Positions 22,201 to 31,955 are shown, counted from the first letter of the stretch. The stretch: 64,000 bases of DNA from Acanthaster planci (GCF_001949145.1 NW_019091486.1:275959-339958), one strand, 5' to 3'. A program made the numbers and translations. Notes: a model not told the origin generated them from the sequence alone.

Positions 22201-24733
22201 TGACACGGTCATATCGCACAAATATCAAGCCACTGTGAAGTCATCATGTCTTCATTGACGAGGAGCCAAATAAGAAATAAACTACAGTCCAACACTGAGT
22301 ATTAGCCCGCCACCAAAGCAATCTTTATTGTTCGGTAAAAGACATGTGTACACCGTGGTGTGAGATTCAGTCAAGATCTCTCTTAGGTAGATCCTCTACT
22401 TAATGGAGCCTGAAGGTAAAAGGTCACGCAGCGAGCTTCCGGAACCCTGGCGCGGTCATCCAAAGGGGATTTTACATTGGGCCGTCCTATGACGTTCCAT
22501 GATTTATGGAAAAATGAGGGGAAAAGACTTATTCATACAAATATTTCAGATTCAAAATGTCCTAGACTGGCGAGCTAGAGTTCCAGTAGTAACAGTCAAG
22601 GTCGTCGTGGGTTCCATTCAAAAATAGGTTCTTGTTTTTCTGTAGCCGTGTCTCTAACAGTAAAGCTCTGAGTACTCCATCCGTAAACAAAAAATACATG
22701 GTAGGATCAATTCGAAGTCTCGGTACCATGATATAATTTACTCCAGAACTCGGCTGCCCCATGCCCGATGTTTTTTTCTTTATTAAACCTGGAATGCAAA
22801 GACATGTGTTATCAGCACAAAATGTGGATTCGTAACTCAGTCTAACAACCATTGGTTTTGTTGCGGCCATTTGAAATTCTAAGGAACACGCATTATGGAG
22901 GACGAAAAGTTGCCATCAGCTTTTCTGCTATCAGAGTGGTAGAAAAGCAGATTTTATGTTCTGGTAACATGCAATTTCGACGTTTCTACTTTTCTGCCAA
23001 CTCAAAAAGCAGAACGAACATTGTTTGGTCATGCATTTTTCTATTTTTCTTTTCTGCTTCAAGACAAGCAGATTTTACTTTTTCTTCATTTGCTGGCGGC
23101 CGGAAATAGGCCATCTGCTTTTCTACTTCCGAGCAGGTAGAAATTTGGATCGCACGTTTTGACGACAACCGTGAATTCAACTTTTCTGCTTGTGTGATAA
23201 CGGAGAAGCAGAGTTCACATAGGTTGCCGAAAAGTTAAAAACAATGTTTGACAGTCATTGCATTGCTACATTTCCACATGGAAATGTTGCAGTTCATTAG
23301 AATATTATTTTTCATATCATTTCATCTAAACGTTGCCCGCAGAATAAAGCCAACCGAGTCTGTATTGAAGCACAGACTAGATTTGCTCTCAATCAACCCT
23401 TTTGAAGATGTTCACGAAACCGTGAATTTGAGTTGGTGGCTTAGGTACAAGTTGAATGTCATCGGAATAGAGACTGTCCAGACTTGTGCAGTTCCGTTTG
23501 TTTACTCAGTGATCACAGGCAATGATAAGTTGAATGATATGATTCACAGTGTTTAACTGTTATTGTAATCTTATTTTCTATGGTAATTTTATACTCCTTT
23601 TATCCCAATCAATATTAATATCTCATTGTGTTTTGTGTAAAAAATTCGTAGTGTCGTTTATTATTTTTATTGTTTATCTATTAATCATTTTGATTGTTAT
23701 ATCTAGTCCCCAATGGTCGCAAGTCCATAACGAGTTTCAATGGATGTTGTAGACGAATGATAATAAACTTTACTAGGGCTTCATTAGTGAACAGGAGTTT
23801 TTGAGTTGATGCCAGTTGCAGTAATTCAAGTTTAAAGACGATGGTTTGTACATGTCTGACTCTGGGGGAAAATAATTAGAAATGACTAAAACAAGCACTC
23901 AGACTGGTTAAATGACTAACGATGGAGAGAATGGCGAGGTGTACAGACATTGTGGGGGTGTGGCAAGTTGTTTATTTTTTCTGTACAATGATCCAGGACA
24001 ATCCTTTACCTTTTGCCAGGATCATTTTCCTAAATGTCAAAGCAGGGTACGAATCGAACTTGTTCCTTTGCTTCAATGCCCACACCCTCAATGTCCCGCT
24101 CTCCCGTTATTTTTGGTTTACACTTTCAATTATTCACTCCATCCTGCACTTTAACAAAAGGCTGACGCGCCTGACTGGTTGGCCATACAATTGAACTTGT
24201 TTGCAGTGAATCACAGGTATATGCAGCCGACTCCTATATCGCACGCAATTATGATAACAAGAGATTGCTGATTTTGACGGAGGCCCACTTTCACAGCATG
24301 TCCTGACGTGGGCGAGCAACCAGGAAGCTGGATACGAGAAATGTTACCCTGTTTTCATTACTGACCAGGAAATGTTTTAATTTGGGAAAAATGATGGCTC
24401 GTCTTTGAAAAAAGATCTCTTAGCTTCGGATTTAGAATTCACTAATTTCCTTAAAACGAGGTGAGGCAGACAGGCCTATTTTGAAGACTTCACCTTGACT
24501 GATTAACAATTTGTACACACTGTTGGTTGTGGAATCCGAGACACTGGATATGACATTAAAGAGTACTAAATGACATTTAGGGGAACACGAAAGCGTTTAG
24601 CTCCATCCAAACGAACCATCACTCTGAAAATCTTCCAAATTATTGACATCAAATTGAAGAAGTTCGAGCATCACTTACCGAACTGAAGTGCCGTCAGCAA
24701 AACACAGAAAGGAAGGAGTCTACCAAGGATCAT
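4167..24733 (-). CDS. Gene A: EGF-repeat receptor tyrosine kinase, 15 coding exons
   Basis: Predicted type I membrane receptor kinase that would phosphorylate tyrosines after ligand binding at the cell surface. Joining 15 exons gives 1857 nt, 618 aa plus stop, with every splice phase matching. Order: signal peptide 1-18, six EGF-like domains about 24-251, transmembrane helix about 261-284, basic juxtamembrane segment 285-330, kinase about 331-610, then a very short tail ending at a TAA. All kinase hallmarks are present: GSGSF loop at 339-343, VAVK Lys366, helix-C Glu383, HRD Asp476, DFG Asp494, APE 521-523. The kinase looks closest to the FGFR/RET group from the [13 protein letters not shown] and [12 protein letters not shown] motifs. 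That is my reading of motifs, not a phylogeny. I do not recognise a named orthologue; database entries of this type are often labelled FGFR-like or Cad96Ca-like. No 5' UTR exon or poly(A) signal was assigned. Confidence 0.9.
4756..4852 (-). CDS. Gene A exon 14: kinase C-lobe helix G
   Basis: A 97 nt exon (phase 1 to 2) with AATCAG acceptor and GTAAGT donor. It reads [20 protein letters not shown], then [10 protein letters not shown], matching the SPYPG...LLKEGHRM.KP region of FGFR-type kinases. Confidence 0.9.
5835..5946 (-). CDS. Gene A exon 13: P+1 loop, APE motif and helix F
   Basis: A 112 nt exon (phase 0 to 1) reading [19 protein letters not shown], then [16 protein letters not shown]. 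The PVRWMAPE signature marks a tyrosine kinase rather than a serine/threonine kinase. Donor GTGAGC. Confidence 0.92.
6407..6529 (-). CDS. Gene A exon 12: catalytic loop, DFG and activation loop
   Basis: A 123 nt phase 0-0 exon reading [16 protein letters not shown], then [18 protein letters not shown]. Asp476 (HRD), Asn481 and Asp494 (DFG) are intact, so the enzyme should be active. The activation loop has a single tyrosine, Tyr507. Confidence 0.92.
7441..7634 (-). CDS. Gene A exon 11: kinase hinge, short insert and helix E
   Basis: A 194 nt exon (phase 1 to 0). It starts [20 protein letters not shown], which includes the hinge, with Leu as apparent gatekeeper just before the hinge Glu. A short charged insert follows, then [12 protein letters not shown] ending in phase 0 before the catalytic loop, as in FGFR. 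Confidence 0.92.
7895..8005 (-). CDS. Gene A exon 10: kinase helix C
   Basis: A 111 nt exon (phase 1-1). It encodes [20 protein letters not shown] followed by SMLGCCTDK. Glu383 in FQKEL is the helix-C partner of Lys366. [12 protein letters not shown] matches the beta-4 region of FGFR-type kinases. Confidence 0.92.
8829..8900 (+). repeat. tRNA-derived SINE-like head in gene A intron
   Basis: It contains TAGCTCAGGTGGTAGAGCA (RNA polymerase III A box) and GGTTCAAATCC (B box) with tRNA spacing. The acceptor stem is imperfect and there is no clean cloverleaf end, so it reads as a SINE head or tRNA relic rather than a working tRNA gene. Confidence 0.6.
8958..9146. mobile_element. TA-flanked MITE, Tc1/mariner-like
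   Basis: About 26 bp terminal inverted repeats, CACTGAACAGCAAAAGAAAC... at the left and ...GTTTCTTTTGCTGTCCAGTT at the right, enclose 189 bp with no coding capacity. TA dinucleotides sit immediately outside both ends (8956-8957 and 9147-9148), the target duplication expected of Tc1/mariner-type elements. Confidence 0.7.
9225..9402 (-). CDS. Gene A exon 9: kinase N-lobe, glycine loop and catalytic lysine
   Basis: A 178 nt exon (phase 0 to 1) after ATGCAG. It contains a juxtamembrane NDYVKRPG with a possible regulatory Tyr316, then [20 protein letters not shown] (glycine-rich loop) and TTVAVKMLK with the ATP-anchoring Lys366. Confidence 0.92.
10555..11025 (+). repeat. Interspersed repeat, copy 1
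   Basis: Shares a long ordered series of segments with 61650-62140 in the same orientation, including GGATGCTCATTGCTAAGCAC, AAATATCCTTTTATAGCCTG and CATATAACCGATAAAAATGA (one difference). It ends around a TTTGGACCTCGA segment. No coding potential seen. It lies in the gene A intron before the kinase exons. Confidence 0.75.
11422..11600 (-). CDS. Gene A exon 8: transmembrane helix and juxtamembrane segment
   Basis: A 179 nt exon (phase 1 to phase 0). After an NIT N-glycosylation sequon it encodes about 24 residues of Ile/Val/Leu with eight consecutive valines and one Cys (residues 261-284). The stop-transfer RRARPRR and an acidic/polar juxtamembrane stretch ending QELTEK follow. Donor GTAATG. 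Confidence 0.88.
11888..12150 (+). repeat. tRNA-derived SINE-like element
   Basis: The head has an A-box-like TGGCGTAGCGGTT and a perfect B box in CCGGGTTCGAATCCCGG, ending at GGTCC. It is followed by a body with GTGGGTTTTACCC and TTTTCTTCCCACCTCTAAAA segments, an arrangement seen in many metazoan SINEs. The 3' end is uncertain. Confidence 0.65.
12546..12665 (-). CDS. Gene A exon 7: EGF-like domain 6
   Basis: A 120 nt phase 1-1 exon with GTTTAG acceptor and GTGAGT donor. It reads [20 protein letters not shown], then [13 protein letters not shown] with all six cysteines. It is the last EGF domain before the membrane and the closest match to the decayed exon at 13.6 kb. Confidence 0.88.
13551..13668 (-). 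pseudogene. Decayed EGF exon in the gene A array
   Basis: The minus strand reads [20 protein letters not shown], then [15 protein letters not shown], clearly an EGF domain. It is broken three ways. The sixth cysteine is Trp (TGG). The donor position reads TTGAGT instead of GTGAGT. The distance from the likely TTTTAG acceptor puts the EGF frame out of phase by one base. It is skipped in the gene model without disturbing the frame, because its neighbours are all phase 1-1. Confidence 0.75.
14215..16320. repeat. Tandem duplicated EGF exon-intron unit, copy 1
   Basis: Contains the domain 5 exon. It aligns in order with 16325-17920: TAGCCACGCTCAATCGA, the exon itself, GGGCGAGCGATAAATGTCGT, GTGCAGCTGTAGAGCTGTGC, and a closing CAGGAACGATTATTTT. 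It is longer than copy 2 because of an insertion at about 14830-15290 that includes a small foldback (GCCATTTTACCGAGCCGAAT near 14916 and its near-complement near 15008). Confidence 0.8.
14355..14468 (-). CDS. Gene A exon 6: EGF-like domain 5
   Basis: A 114 nt phase 1-1 exon with GATGTAG acceptor and GTGAGC donor. It reads [20 protein letters not shown], then [13 protein letters not shown]. It is the near twin of the domain 4 exon and lies in the other copy of the duplicated unit. Confidence 0.9.
16325..17920. repeat. Tandem duplicated EGF exon-intron unit, copy 2
   Basis: Contains the domain 4 exon and matches copy 1 through nearly its whole length, starting at a C-rich run before TAGCCACGCTTAATCGA and ending at CAGGAACGATTATTTTCAAA. 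The two copies are directly adjacent. Confidence 0.8.
16481..16594 (-). CDS. Gene A exon 5: EGF-like domain 4
   Basis: A 114 nt phase 1-1 exon with GATGCAG acceptor and GTGAGT donor. It reads [20 protein letters not shown], then [13 protein letters not shown]. By hand alignment it differs from the domain 5 exon at about 10 of 114 positions, three of them changing an amino acid. Confidence 0.9.
18216..18329 (-). CDS. Gene A exon 4: EGF-like domain 3
   Basis: A 114 nt phase 1-1 exon, donor GTAAGT. It reads [20 protein letters not shown], then [13 protein letters not shown]. It has the same length and the same TSGNM core as domains 4 and 5 but is more diverged, so it is probably an older member of the same duplication series. 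Confidence 0.88.
19940..20047 (-). CDS. Gene A exon 3: EGF-like domain 2
   Basis: A 108 nt phase 1-1 exon with TTTTAG acceptor and GTAAGT donor. It reads [19 protein letters not shown], then [13 protein letters not shown]. It resembles EGF domain 1 ([12 protein letters not shown] versus [12 protein letters not shown]), so these two form a related pair. Confidence 0.88.
20191..20230. repeat. Short tandem of TTGCAATCAT units
   Basis: Three to four copies of a 10 bp ATTGCAATCA/TTTGCAATCA/TATGCAATCA unit, bounded by GCATGCAA on the left and TTGCATGC on the right so that the whole block is partly palindromic. It lies in gene A intron 2. Confidence 0.6.
21255..21407. mobile_element. 153 bp foldback element (MITE-like)
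   Basis: Left arm TTCACAATAGTGCGCCACCA, continuing through AGAGTTTGCAACGCGTTGGCC, is mirrored at the right by GGCCAACGTGTTGCAAACTC and TCGGTGGCGAACCATTGTGAA. The arms are about 43 bp with a few mismatches; the loop is about 65 bp. No target-site duplication was recognised. Confidence 0.7.
22050..22175 (-). CDS. Gene A exon 2: EGF-like domain 1
   Basis: A 126 nt phase 1-1 exon after a CGCACGCAG acceptor. It encodes [16 protein letters not shown], then [13 protein letters not shown], giving six cysteines in the C-x4-C-x5-C...C-x-C-x8-C pattern of a non-calcium-binding EGF domain. Donor GTAAAA. Confidence 0.88.
22918..23215. repeat. Degenerate tandem hairpin units (CTTTTCTGC...GCAGA)
   Basis: About five units of roughly 60-70 bp. 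Each has a CTTTTCTGC-like half followed by an AAGCAGA-like half and could form a small hairpin. Located in the long first intron of gene A. Confidence 0.5.
24679..24733 (-). CDS. Gene A exon 1: start codon and signal peptide
   Basis: The ATG at 24733 opens [18 protein letters not shown], a classic hydrophobic signal sequence, followed by a perfect GTAAGT donor in phase 1. This start was chosen because the signal peptide is directly in phase with the first EGF exon 2.5 kb away. Confidence 0.85.
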
Positions 24734-27700
24734 TTTCACGGCAAAGGTATGTAAGGAAAAACCTTACTTGATTACATGTGAAACCGTCGGCGACAGGTTG
24801 GATTAAAATGTATCGGTCTGTTGGTGCTCTTCGAAAGTTTCACCCTGTCTGAAAATGAGTCAGTGACTGTTTACTGCAAATGGGTATCTTTTTGTCCATG
24901 CGACACAAAACAAAAGGTCGGTTGGGTGACTGATCGAGGTATACATGTACCACCGGCGTCAGGAGTCAAGTCAGGAATGCTGCCTTTTTGATCCACCAAC
25001 AATTAAATGTACACCGGATAGCTATCGTGCCACGGTCCAACGCTGAGATGTATCACTGTGATACGCCTGATCGAGCACATTGTAAGTTTTGGGCTGACTA
25101 ATATGAATTATTCATAGCCTTGGGTGTGTTTTCGTGACGCAACGACTCGTGTTACTGATTATGTTCACTTTTGGTTAGCCACGGCGTTGCGTACTGTGAC
25201 CTTCTTTATGTCAATAAATTGAGGGCGCACTTCTCTTTAGGATTTCAGGTGTGCGGGCCGGTAACTAAAATAGGCCGATCAGGCTGCTTGCGCCAGCTAA
25301 ATTACAATGTATATGCACTCAAATCTACGAAATTACGAAATAGAGCATTTTGTGGCTCATAAACTTGAAGGTTATAAAAAGACAGGCTTAGGTGACAAAC
25401 ATGAATGACAGCATGTGTCTGAGTGAGATTTAAAAAACCAATCTGTACCTAAAAATGGTTTATTTTTCGGGAAGTGTGATACATGCATTTTTTTCTTTTC
25501 TTTTCTTTTCTTTTCTTTTTTTTTCTAAAGGAGAGGGGCTTCACGACCGCTTTTTAGGGGCTACCTTCTGTGGGGAAAAAATCTTCCAAAAGTTATCAGT
25601 TAATTATTAAAAAAAGAAAATAAAACCGGGCTTTCATTTGACGGTGCGTCTGGAACTCCTGAGAAGCTGTGAAGTAGTTTTTTTTTTTTCAAGATTTCTA
25701 AGTTCAGGTATTTATCGCCGATGGCTATGGCAGCCTAATTTCCGGCCTGCAATCTTAAGATTTCACTCGGCCCTAACGCAACGCTGGGAAGTACGTCACA
25801 GGTAGAGACCCAAAAAGCATTATGGGCTATTTGCTGTCTTGCTCATGTGTGTAGATTTGGTGCATACGTATCAAGATCACTCGGACGCTGCGTTATCATT
25901 CTTAATATCAACTGTAATGATTCATGTAATGAGTGTAAAAATAAAAAAAAAAAAAACAAAGACAGACGCACCGTGACCAAAACTGCCCTCTCAAACATGG
26001 CGCATCTTGCTTTGTTATGCTTCTTGTTGTAAACGTCACAAGGGCAGCTTTGCCAGTCAGTCTATGGCTGGTCGTATACATAAAAAGAAAAACAAAGGTA
26101 TAAAAAGAATCATGTAAATATCAAAACACCATTATAAAAACCTCTGTAAAATACTACTGCAAGACATTTAAAATGCCTCTCATTCTAACATCGACGAAAT
26201 TAAAAGTACTTTTTATTTTGTTTTGTTTTTGTGTGTTTGTGTGCAAACTTCGATCATGCGTTCTTGCAAAATGACTGTGAATGTTTCAAGAGCTATTCTG
26301 CAACACGAACTCATTTCATCCTTTCGAAGGTGTGCCTCACTCATTGCTTCACGCACTCACAACATCACACGCCAGAGTCACGATGCTCTTCCTTTTGAAC
26401 AAAACATTTGTGGGTTTTTTCTGTTATGTGCCCCCCATTCCCTGTTTTGGATTATACATACATGTGCACGCAGTTTTTCATATTCGCATCGACGTTGGCA
26501 AATAGTAGAGTGCTATAATCAACATGTTTTAGAACTATGTAATAGCTTGTTATTTTCCATATTCAAATACTGTTTCCCCTCTGGCTGTTTTGTGGTTTAA
26601 GTTTTGTGTTTACAATATCCACACAAATATCGTAGAATCGAGGGTATGAGAAAGAATGACGGCCAACGCACATACACAGGTTGACGGAGGTAGGTCATCA
26701 TGACCACCTCTTCTTGTCTTTCTTGTTTTCCTTTTTTTCTCTCTCTCTTTCTTTTCTTTAACTGATCTAAGAAGCTAAAAAAATGAAGAATAAACTGGGG
26801 ACAGGAACCAATGTATGAGAGGGAGACTCTCACGATTCACTTCGTTATTTTTTTGAAGTCTCTCATGTCTTCGATACTGATAATGCATGTAGTTTAGATG
26901 GGTTTGCTGAACTGTGCACCCAACTTCATAAACAACGTTTAGTAAATACCCTGTTAGTTCTGAGTGAATGTCGTAAAGCTCTTCATCCAATAGTGCTGTT
27001 TAAACCGTAAAACTCCTTCATTTACGACACAACTAGTCATAAACTCCGTGCTGCTTGAAACCAGATGATGGCGAAGGTCATGCAGCTTTCTGGCTGTGTC
27101 GCGATTCTGACAGTGGTGCACTAATTTAAAAACTTCGGAAGATTATGATGCGTGTGAGAAGTATTCGAAGCATGCATCCTAAACTCCACGAGTCAGTTCT
27201 GCATTGCCGGTATCAGCGCGCCTCTGAGCTGATTATACTATAGAATGACAACCAGCATAGTACTGAAATTATCGAGTTACTGATGGGCTTTGTGCTTTAG
27301 GTCCTATAAATACAATAGACCGATTGCACCCGTTGAGTTACCTGACTCAGAGTAGTTATCAAACATCAGCAAACATAGCGTCCCCTCATAGTGATTAAAG
27401 TGCGTCGTACATGTAAGTCAAAGTAAAGCCGACGGTTGGTAAATTACTCATAATATTGATGTGCTGAGCTCTATACCGTAAATGTGCATTATTGTTGGTA
27501 AAAAATACTTTGGACACACTTTGCTATGGAAGGACGCCATGTTTATTGATATTTACTACCATTATATGTCACGTGACTTAGCTAAGGCAATTGGTTTATT
27601 GTTTTCCGGGTTCAACAGGTTACCAACATGATACAAACACAATCATTATTTATCACACTTTTCAAGTGATCATAAATAACAGAAATTTGTATGAGCAGAA

Positions 27701-28963
27701 AGCCCAAAAGGCGCCCAAAATCCAAAGGCTGGGTAACAAATGTACTCGGAAAATTCGGCATTCCCGGCTTGGTTAATTTGCATTCACAGATGGGACTTCC
27801 TGGCTAGGTTGAACATTTTCATTGATAAAAAAGGACAATATATGTATTAATAAGATTAACATCAGTCTGTGATTCCTTCTCCAATAAGTAGTCTGGTTCC
27901 CTGCCCAAAGATCCCTGACGAGTCCTGATAAAAAAGTCTTAGGTCACGCATCACTCAAGGATTTCAATAGATATGATGAAGGGTCAGGGGTCACATGTCA
28001 CTTGTGGTGCACGTGTGTGGGTATTTGCCAGTAGTCGTAAGGTCCTGATTCTTAATTCCTAGATTTTCCTCTAGGGAGATTACCAAGGATCAACAGCTGT
28101 CATTACGCTACGGGAGTTTATGTTCAACAGCTAGCCCGCCTACTCGGCTGGGAATAACCGAACGTTACCATCCGAACACGGCGGATATAGACGGGACGAC
28201 TTCAGATTTGGCTATTTCTGGAAAAGTGGAGGAATTTCTCCAGTCTTGGTCACCGGTCATTTTGTGATACCGGACCCTTGAGGGTGCCCCGTGGTAAATA
28301 GGCCAGAAATATACCCGCCGAGCTCATTAATAAAGTCTATACACTCAAAATATTCTATACTGGAGAGTCTTGTATTGGGGAGTGGTGTTTCTTTGTAGCA
28401 ATAAATTGAAAAATAGCCAAAATACCAGAGATCTAAAGTTCCAGATGTCACATATCACCTGTAACATGAAGAGCCTCGTGTACAGAGTCCAATTGTGCTC
28501 AAATTTAATTAGAAATGCCCCCAATCACCATGGATCCGCCCCAAAAGTGGGTATATCCACCACAAAATGAGCATCAATGGACCAAAAAAAAGAACATTTG
28601 TGTTAAAAAGGGAAAATATGTCCCGATTTGGTGAGGGAAGGAAAGAAACAAGCACCTTCAAGAAGGCATGCACACAGGCAACATGTTTTCTTATTCAAAA
28701 CGTAAAACGCTATAGCCATGCACTACTCGTCAACCCCCGCGGTTCCTCCAATGTGCAATATTGTTTGTTTTTTGGGGGTTTTTTGGGTTTTTTTTAAGTA
28801 GTACTTTGGAGATATTCTGCTTCTCTTAGGTGCGCTACTGTGCCAAAATGTGAAAGTTGCCTACTGTTGTAGTGTCTAGGATATACTCTAGATTGAGGGC
28901 GCCATACGCAAGGTGCGCAGACCACTGGCTTGTATGTGAGAGACTGGTGCAAGTTTAAGAAAA

Positions 28964-29026
28964 TGGGCCACAGCGCCGCGCGCTGTAGCCCATTATATAT
29001 AGCGCGCTGCGCTAGCGCTATATATA
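28964..29026. repeat. Pair of adjacent GC-rich palindromes
   Basis: 28964-28992 reads TGGGCCACAGCGC, CGCG, CGCTGTAGCCCA, palindromic apart from one C/T mismatch pair. 28994-29026 has TATATATAGCGC and GCGCTATATATA as arms around CGCTGCGCTA. Both are well above the local GC content. Confidence 0.65.
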
Positions 29027-29892
29027 GTTACCTGCACTGCAGGTATTGTACAAAAACTACAAGCATTGTTCGTTTAGAATTTAAGTTAGGATGACTTGAC
29101 TCAAATGTGTTATGGGCTAATAACGAGTTGGTAAGTTGAGCTTCAAACGTGAGTGTTAGACTGATTGAAGTTGAACACCGTCACATGTGCAAAATAGTAC
29201 TTGAATTTTGGTTTATCTGTGGTATTCTCCTGGTGGTATCACCGACACAAAATTCACGACGTACATAATACGTGTGTACCTACATCATGTACATGTATGT
29301 ACTGTACATGTACCGGGCGTGTATAGGCTAAACAAATAAAAGGCCATATTAGTTGCCTGCGCCGGCCGCATTTGTACGCTGCCAAATTATCTGTTATTGG
29401 AGCGATGTGTCGCCAATGAACTGAAATATTTGTAGCGAAGAAGGTGGAGGCTATCAGAAGGAATGTAAACCAGTGTCTGAGTGAATTTTGGGTGAAATCA
29501 GTGCCCGGCTAAAAAGCAGCTAGGCTACAGTCTAGTCCATTATTACTTACATGTAGTCTTAGGCTAGCCATTTAAGCATGGTGGACATGCTGACATGGTG
29601 GCACTATTTGACGTGGGTAAATTTGAGCAAACACAAAAGGTTTTACCCAAACCAAATACCGCCCTCCCATTGTGTCTGACGTGCTTCTAAAGTAAAGTAC
29701 CAATTGCTACACTGTATGCGTTGTTGGCATCAGTTTTCAAAATGGCCTGTTTCTCTGTGCTGGGGTGATCATACAATGTACAAGTGCGTGGATCAAAATA
29801 TCTTTTGAAGTAATTTTAAAGCCAATAAAATTTGAAAGGAAAGTGAAGTTAGCTGAGGAAGAGAGCTTTATTTTGACACGTGTCTTGAACAT

Positions 29893-30290
29893 CTGAGGGG
29901 GATCGTGAATTTGGGGACCCCATTCCTATAACAGAAGGGGGACCTACATTTTAACTTTTGGATTCCCCTAGGTCAATGTAGGTAAAGGACAGTGACATCA
30001 TCCTTAATAACTGTAGGCTTGGCGGTGTGAAAAGAGAGCAGGGTTTTGAGTTTTGAGAGAAATTATGAGGGGGAAGCATAGGTGTTTTAAGACATGACAC
30101 ACGGTGGAGTCAAATTTGCATCTGGTTTTATCAGTAAAAGAGTCACATTTTCTCTTAATTTACATTTTTAAATTTAAAAAAAAAAGAGGGTCAGGGCAGT
30201 TCAGACAGCATTGCCTTTGGTTTTTTGTAGGAATGACGAGTTCTGCACAGATTACAAAACTTTGGGGTCCCCAAATTCACAATCCCTCAA
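29893..30290. repeat. Inverted repeat around GGGATCGTGAATTTGGGGACC
   Basis: The stretch GGGATCGTGAATTTGGGG at about 29897-29914 is matched in inverse by CCCCAAATTCACAATCCCTC at about 30270-30289. The arms are short (about 22 bp). It could be the core of an old foldback element. Confidence 0.45.
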
Positions 30291-30726
30291 CTGAGAAACT
30301 TGTATTTTTACTGATCTTTTGAAGTTAGGGTAGGACCTACATTGTATTTATTACTGTTGTCTATGGTGCTTTGGTCTGCAACCCTACCTGCTGGGTGTGA
30401 TCAGTTGATCAGCAGGATTACACCATCGTGTTGTGTTCCCAGTATCTGTCAAATGAGTCAATCCAGTGAAATTCTCCGACTTCCTTTACTTCTGTTGTTC
30501 AACATTGTTCAAAGCAATTTTCCACAGACCAAGTTAAGACAGAAAAGGCAATCGAGTGACATGGCTGATAGCCGAAGTCTTGGCAAATCATGCAGAGTGA
30601 TTAACAGATCACACGAATTTCAAGTTATTGTGCAAACGGAACGATGGCAGCCAGCATACATGTATGTGATACATACATGTACATCACTTACCAGTTGGTT
30701 ACTTCCAGATACAAGTAGCCATATAT

Positions 30727-31366
30727 AAACTCTCATCAACACATTTTGGCTGTTTTGATTGTGCCAACTTACTCTGCCGTCACAGCTATTCGTGCAACAA
30801 AATTTTATGTATGGTGAAGTTCTTCTTGGTGAAGTTAGATGTCTGATGCGGAGGGTCGTTCATCCTTATATTAATTTTTGAGTATTTTGCCCATCCACAC
30901 GACAGAAAATCAGCAGCATGTACTCCTAGTCGCTGTTACCTGAATGACAGCTTGACCAATTGCAACACAGCTCCTATCTTTTCCTTCTTGTTTTCCTGTC
31001 ACCCGTAGATGAAAGCCTTGCTGTGATTGGCCCAATTTGCTTCCATTCCAATTACCAGTCATTGCTCAGCTTTCATTTTGAAGGGATCAGGAAATAAGTA
31101 GGAAAAAAGGAACTAGCTGTGTTGCGATTGGTGAAGCTGTCACGCAGCTGACAGTGACTGAGAGTACATGCCGATTTTCTGCAGTGTGGATGGGTGAATA
31201 TGCAAGAATTTCACCATTTTAAAGAGGATATGAAAGGTTAATAAACCTTCCCATCAGACATCTAATTTCACCAAGAAGGCATACATAAAATTTTGTTGCA
31301 CAAATAGCTGTGATGGAAGACAAAGTTGGCACAATCAAAACAGCCAAAATGTGTTTATGGGAGTTT
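30727..31366. mobile_element. 640 bp foldback element with long terminal inverted repeats
   Basis: The left end AAACTCTCATCAACACATTT, continuing TGGCTGTTTTGATTGTGCCA, is mirrored by the right end TGGCACAATCAAAACAGCCA and AAATGTGTTTATGGGAGTTT. Further inner pairs match in order: TTTTATGTATGG..., AGATGTCTGATG..., CCATCCACAC..., CAACACAGCT.... Each arm therefore extends roughly 250-300 bp. No open reading frame and no clear target-site duplication. Confidence 0.75.
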
Positions 31367-31810
31367 GTACACAACTATCTGCAAGGTTTGTATAATAAAC
31401 CTGTCAGTTCTGGAAGTACCAGTTGGTGTTGGGCGCCATCTGCATGGTTTCTTGATCTTTGTGCAATTGGTCAAACTTAAGACATGAATTTTGTTTATTG
31501 CTTATTTACAATTAACTTAGTCGGTAATTCTGCCATCTGAGTATCAGCTTTTCTTCCCCATTATAATTTATCCCTGGAACTATTAAGTTTGTTGCATGCT
31601 CCGCTGACATGTTTTGTGAAGAGAGCACACAGTGAGCCTCATCGTACTTTGGAGATGGCCGTGATTTAATGTTGTTGAGTATTTTGAAAAGGGGAAGCAA
31701 AGTTGGAGATCAGCTACACATACATGCACAGTGTATAGGATAGACTACCTGTAATCTTGCAACACAGTGGAGTGATTTGTAAAGCAGTGGATTGTGCCTA
31801 ACTGCGGTAC

Positions 31811-31955
31811 CTCTATGGGGAGTTTAAGGAGTGAACAGCTTTCCAGTTTCATATACTTCACCAAAATAAATGTACATATATATACCAGTACCTTCTCTAT
31901 GGGGAGTTTAAAGGGTGAACGGCTGACCTGTTACTTCACCCAAATAAATGTACCA
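31811..31955 (+). repeat. 84 bp direct duplication
   Basis: CTCTATGGGGAGTTTAA starts at 31811 and again at 31895. Each is followed by a GTGAAC(A/G)GCT segment and a TACTTCACC(C/A)AAATAAATGTA segment. Two copies only. Confidence 0.65.

Noticed and set aside
23922-24194. Plus-strand reading frame of 90 codons in gene A intron 1
   Set aside because: No domain, no splice context, composition like surrounding non-coding DNA.
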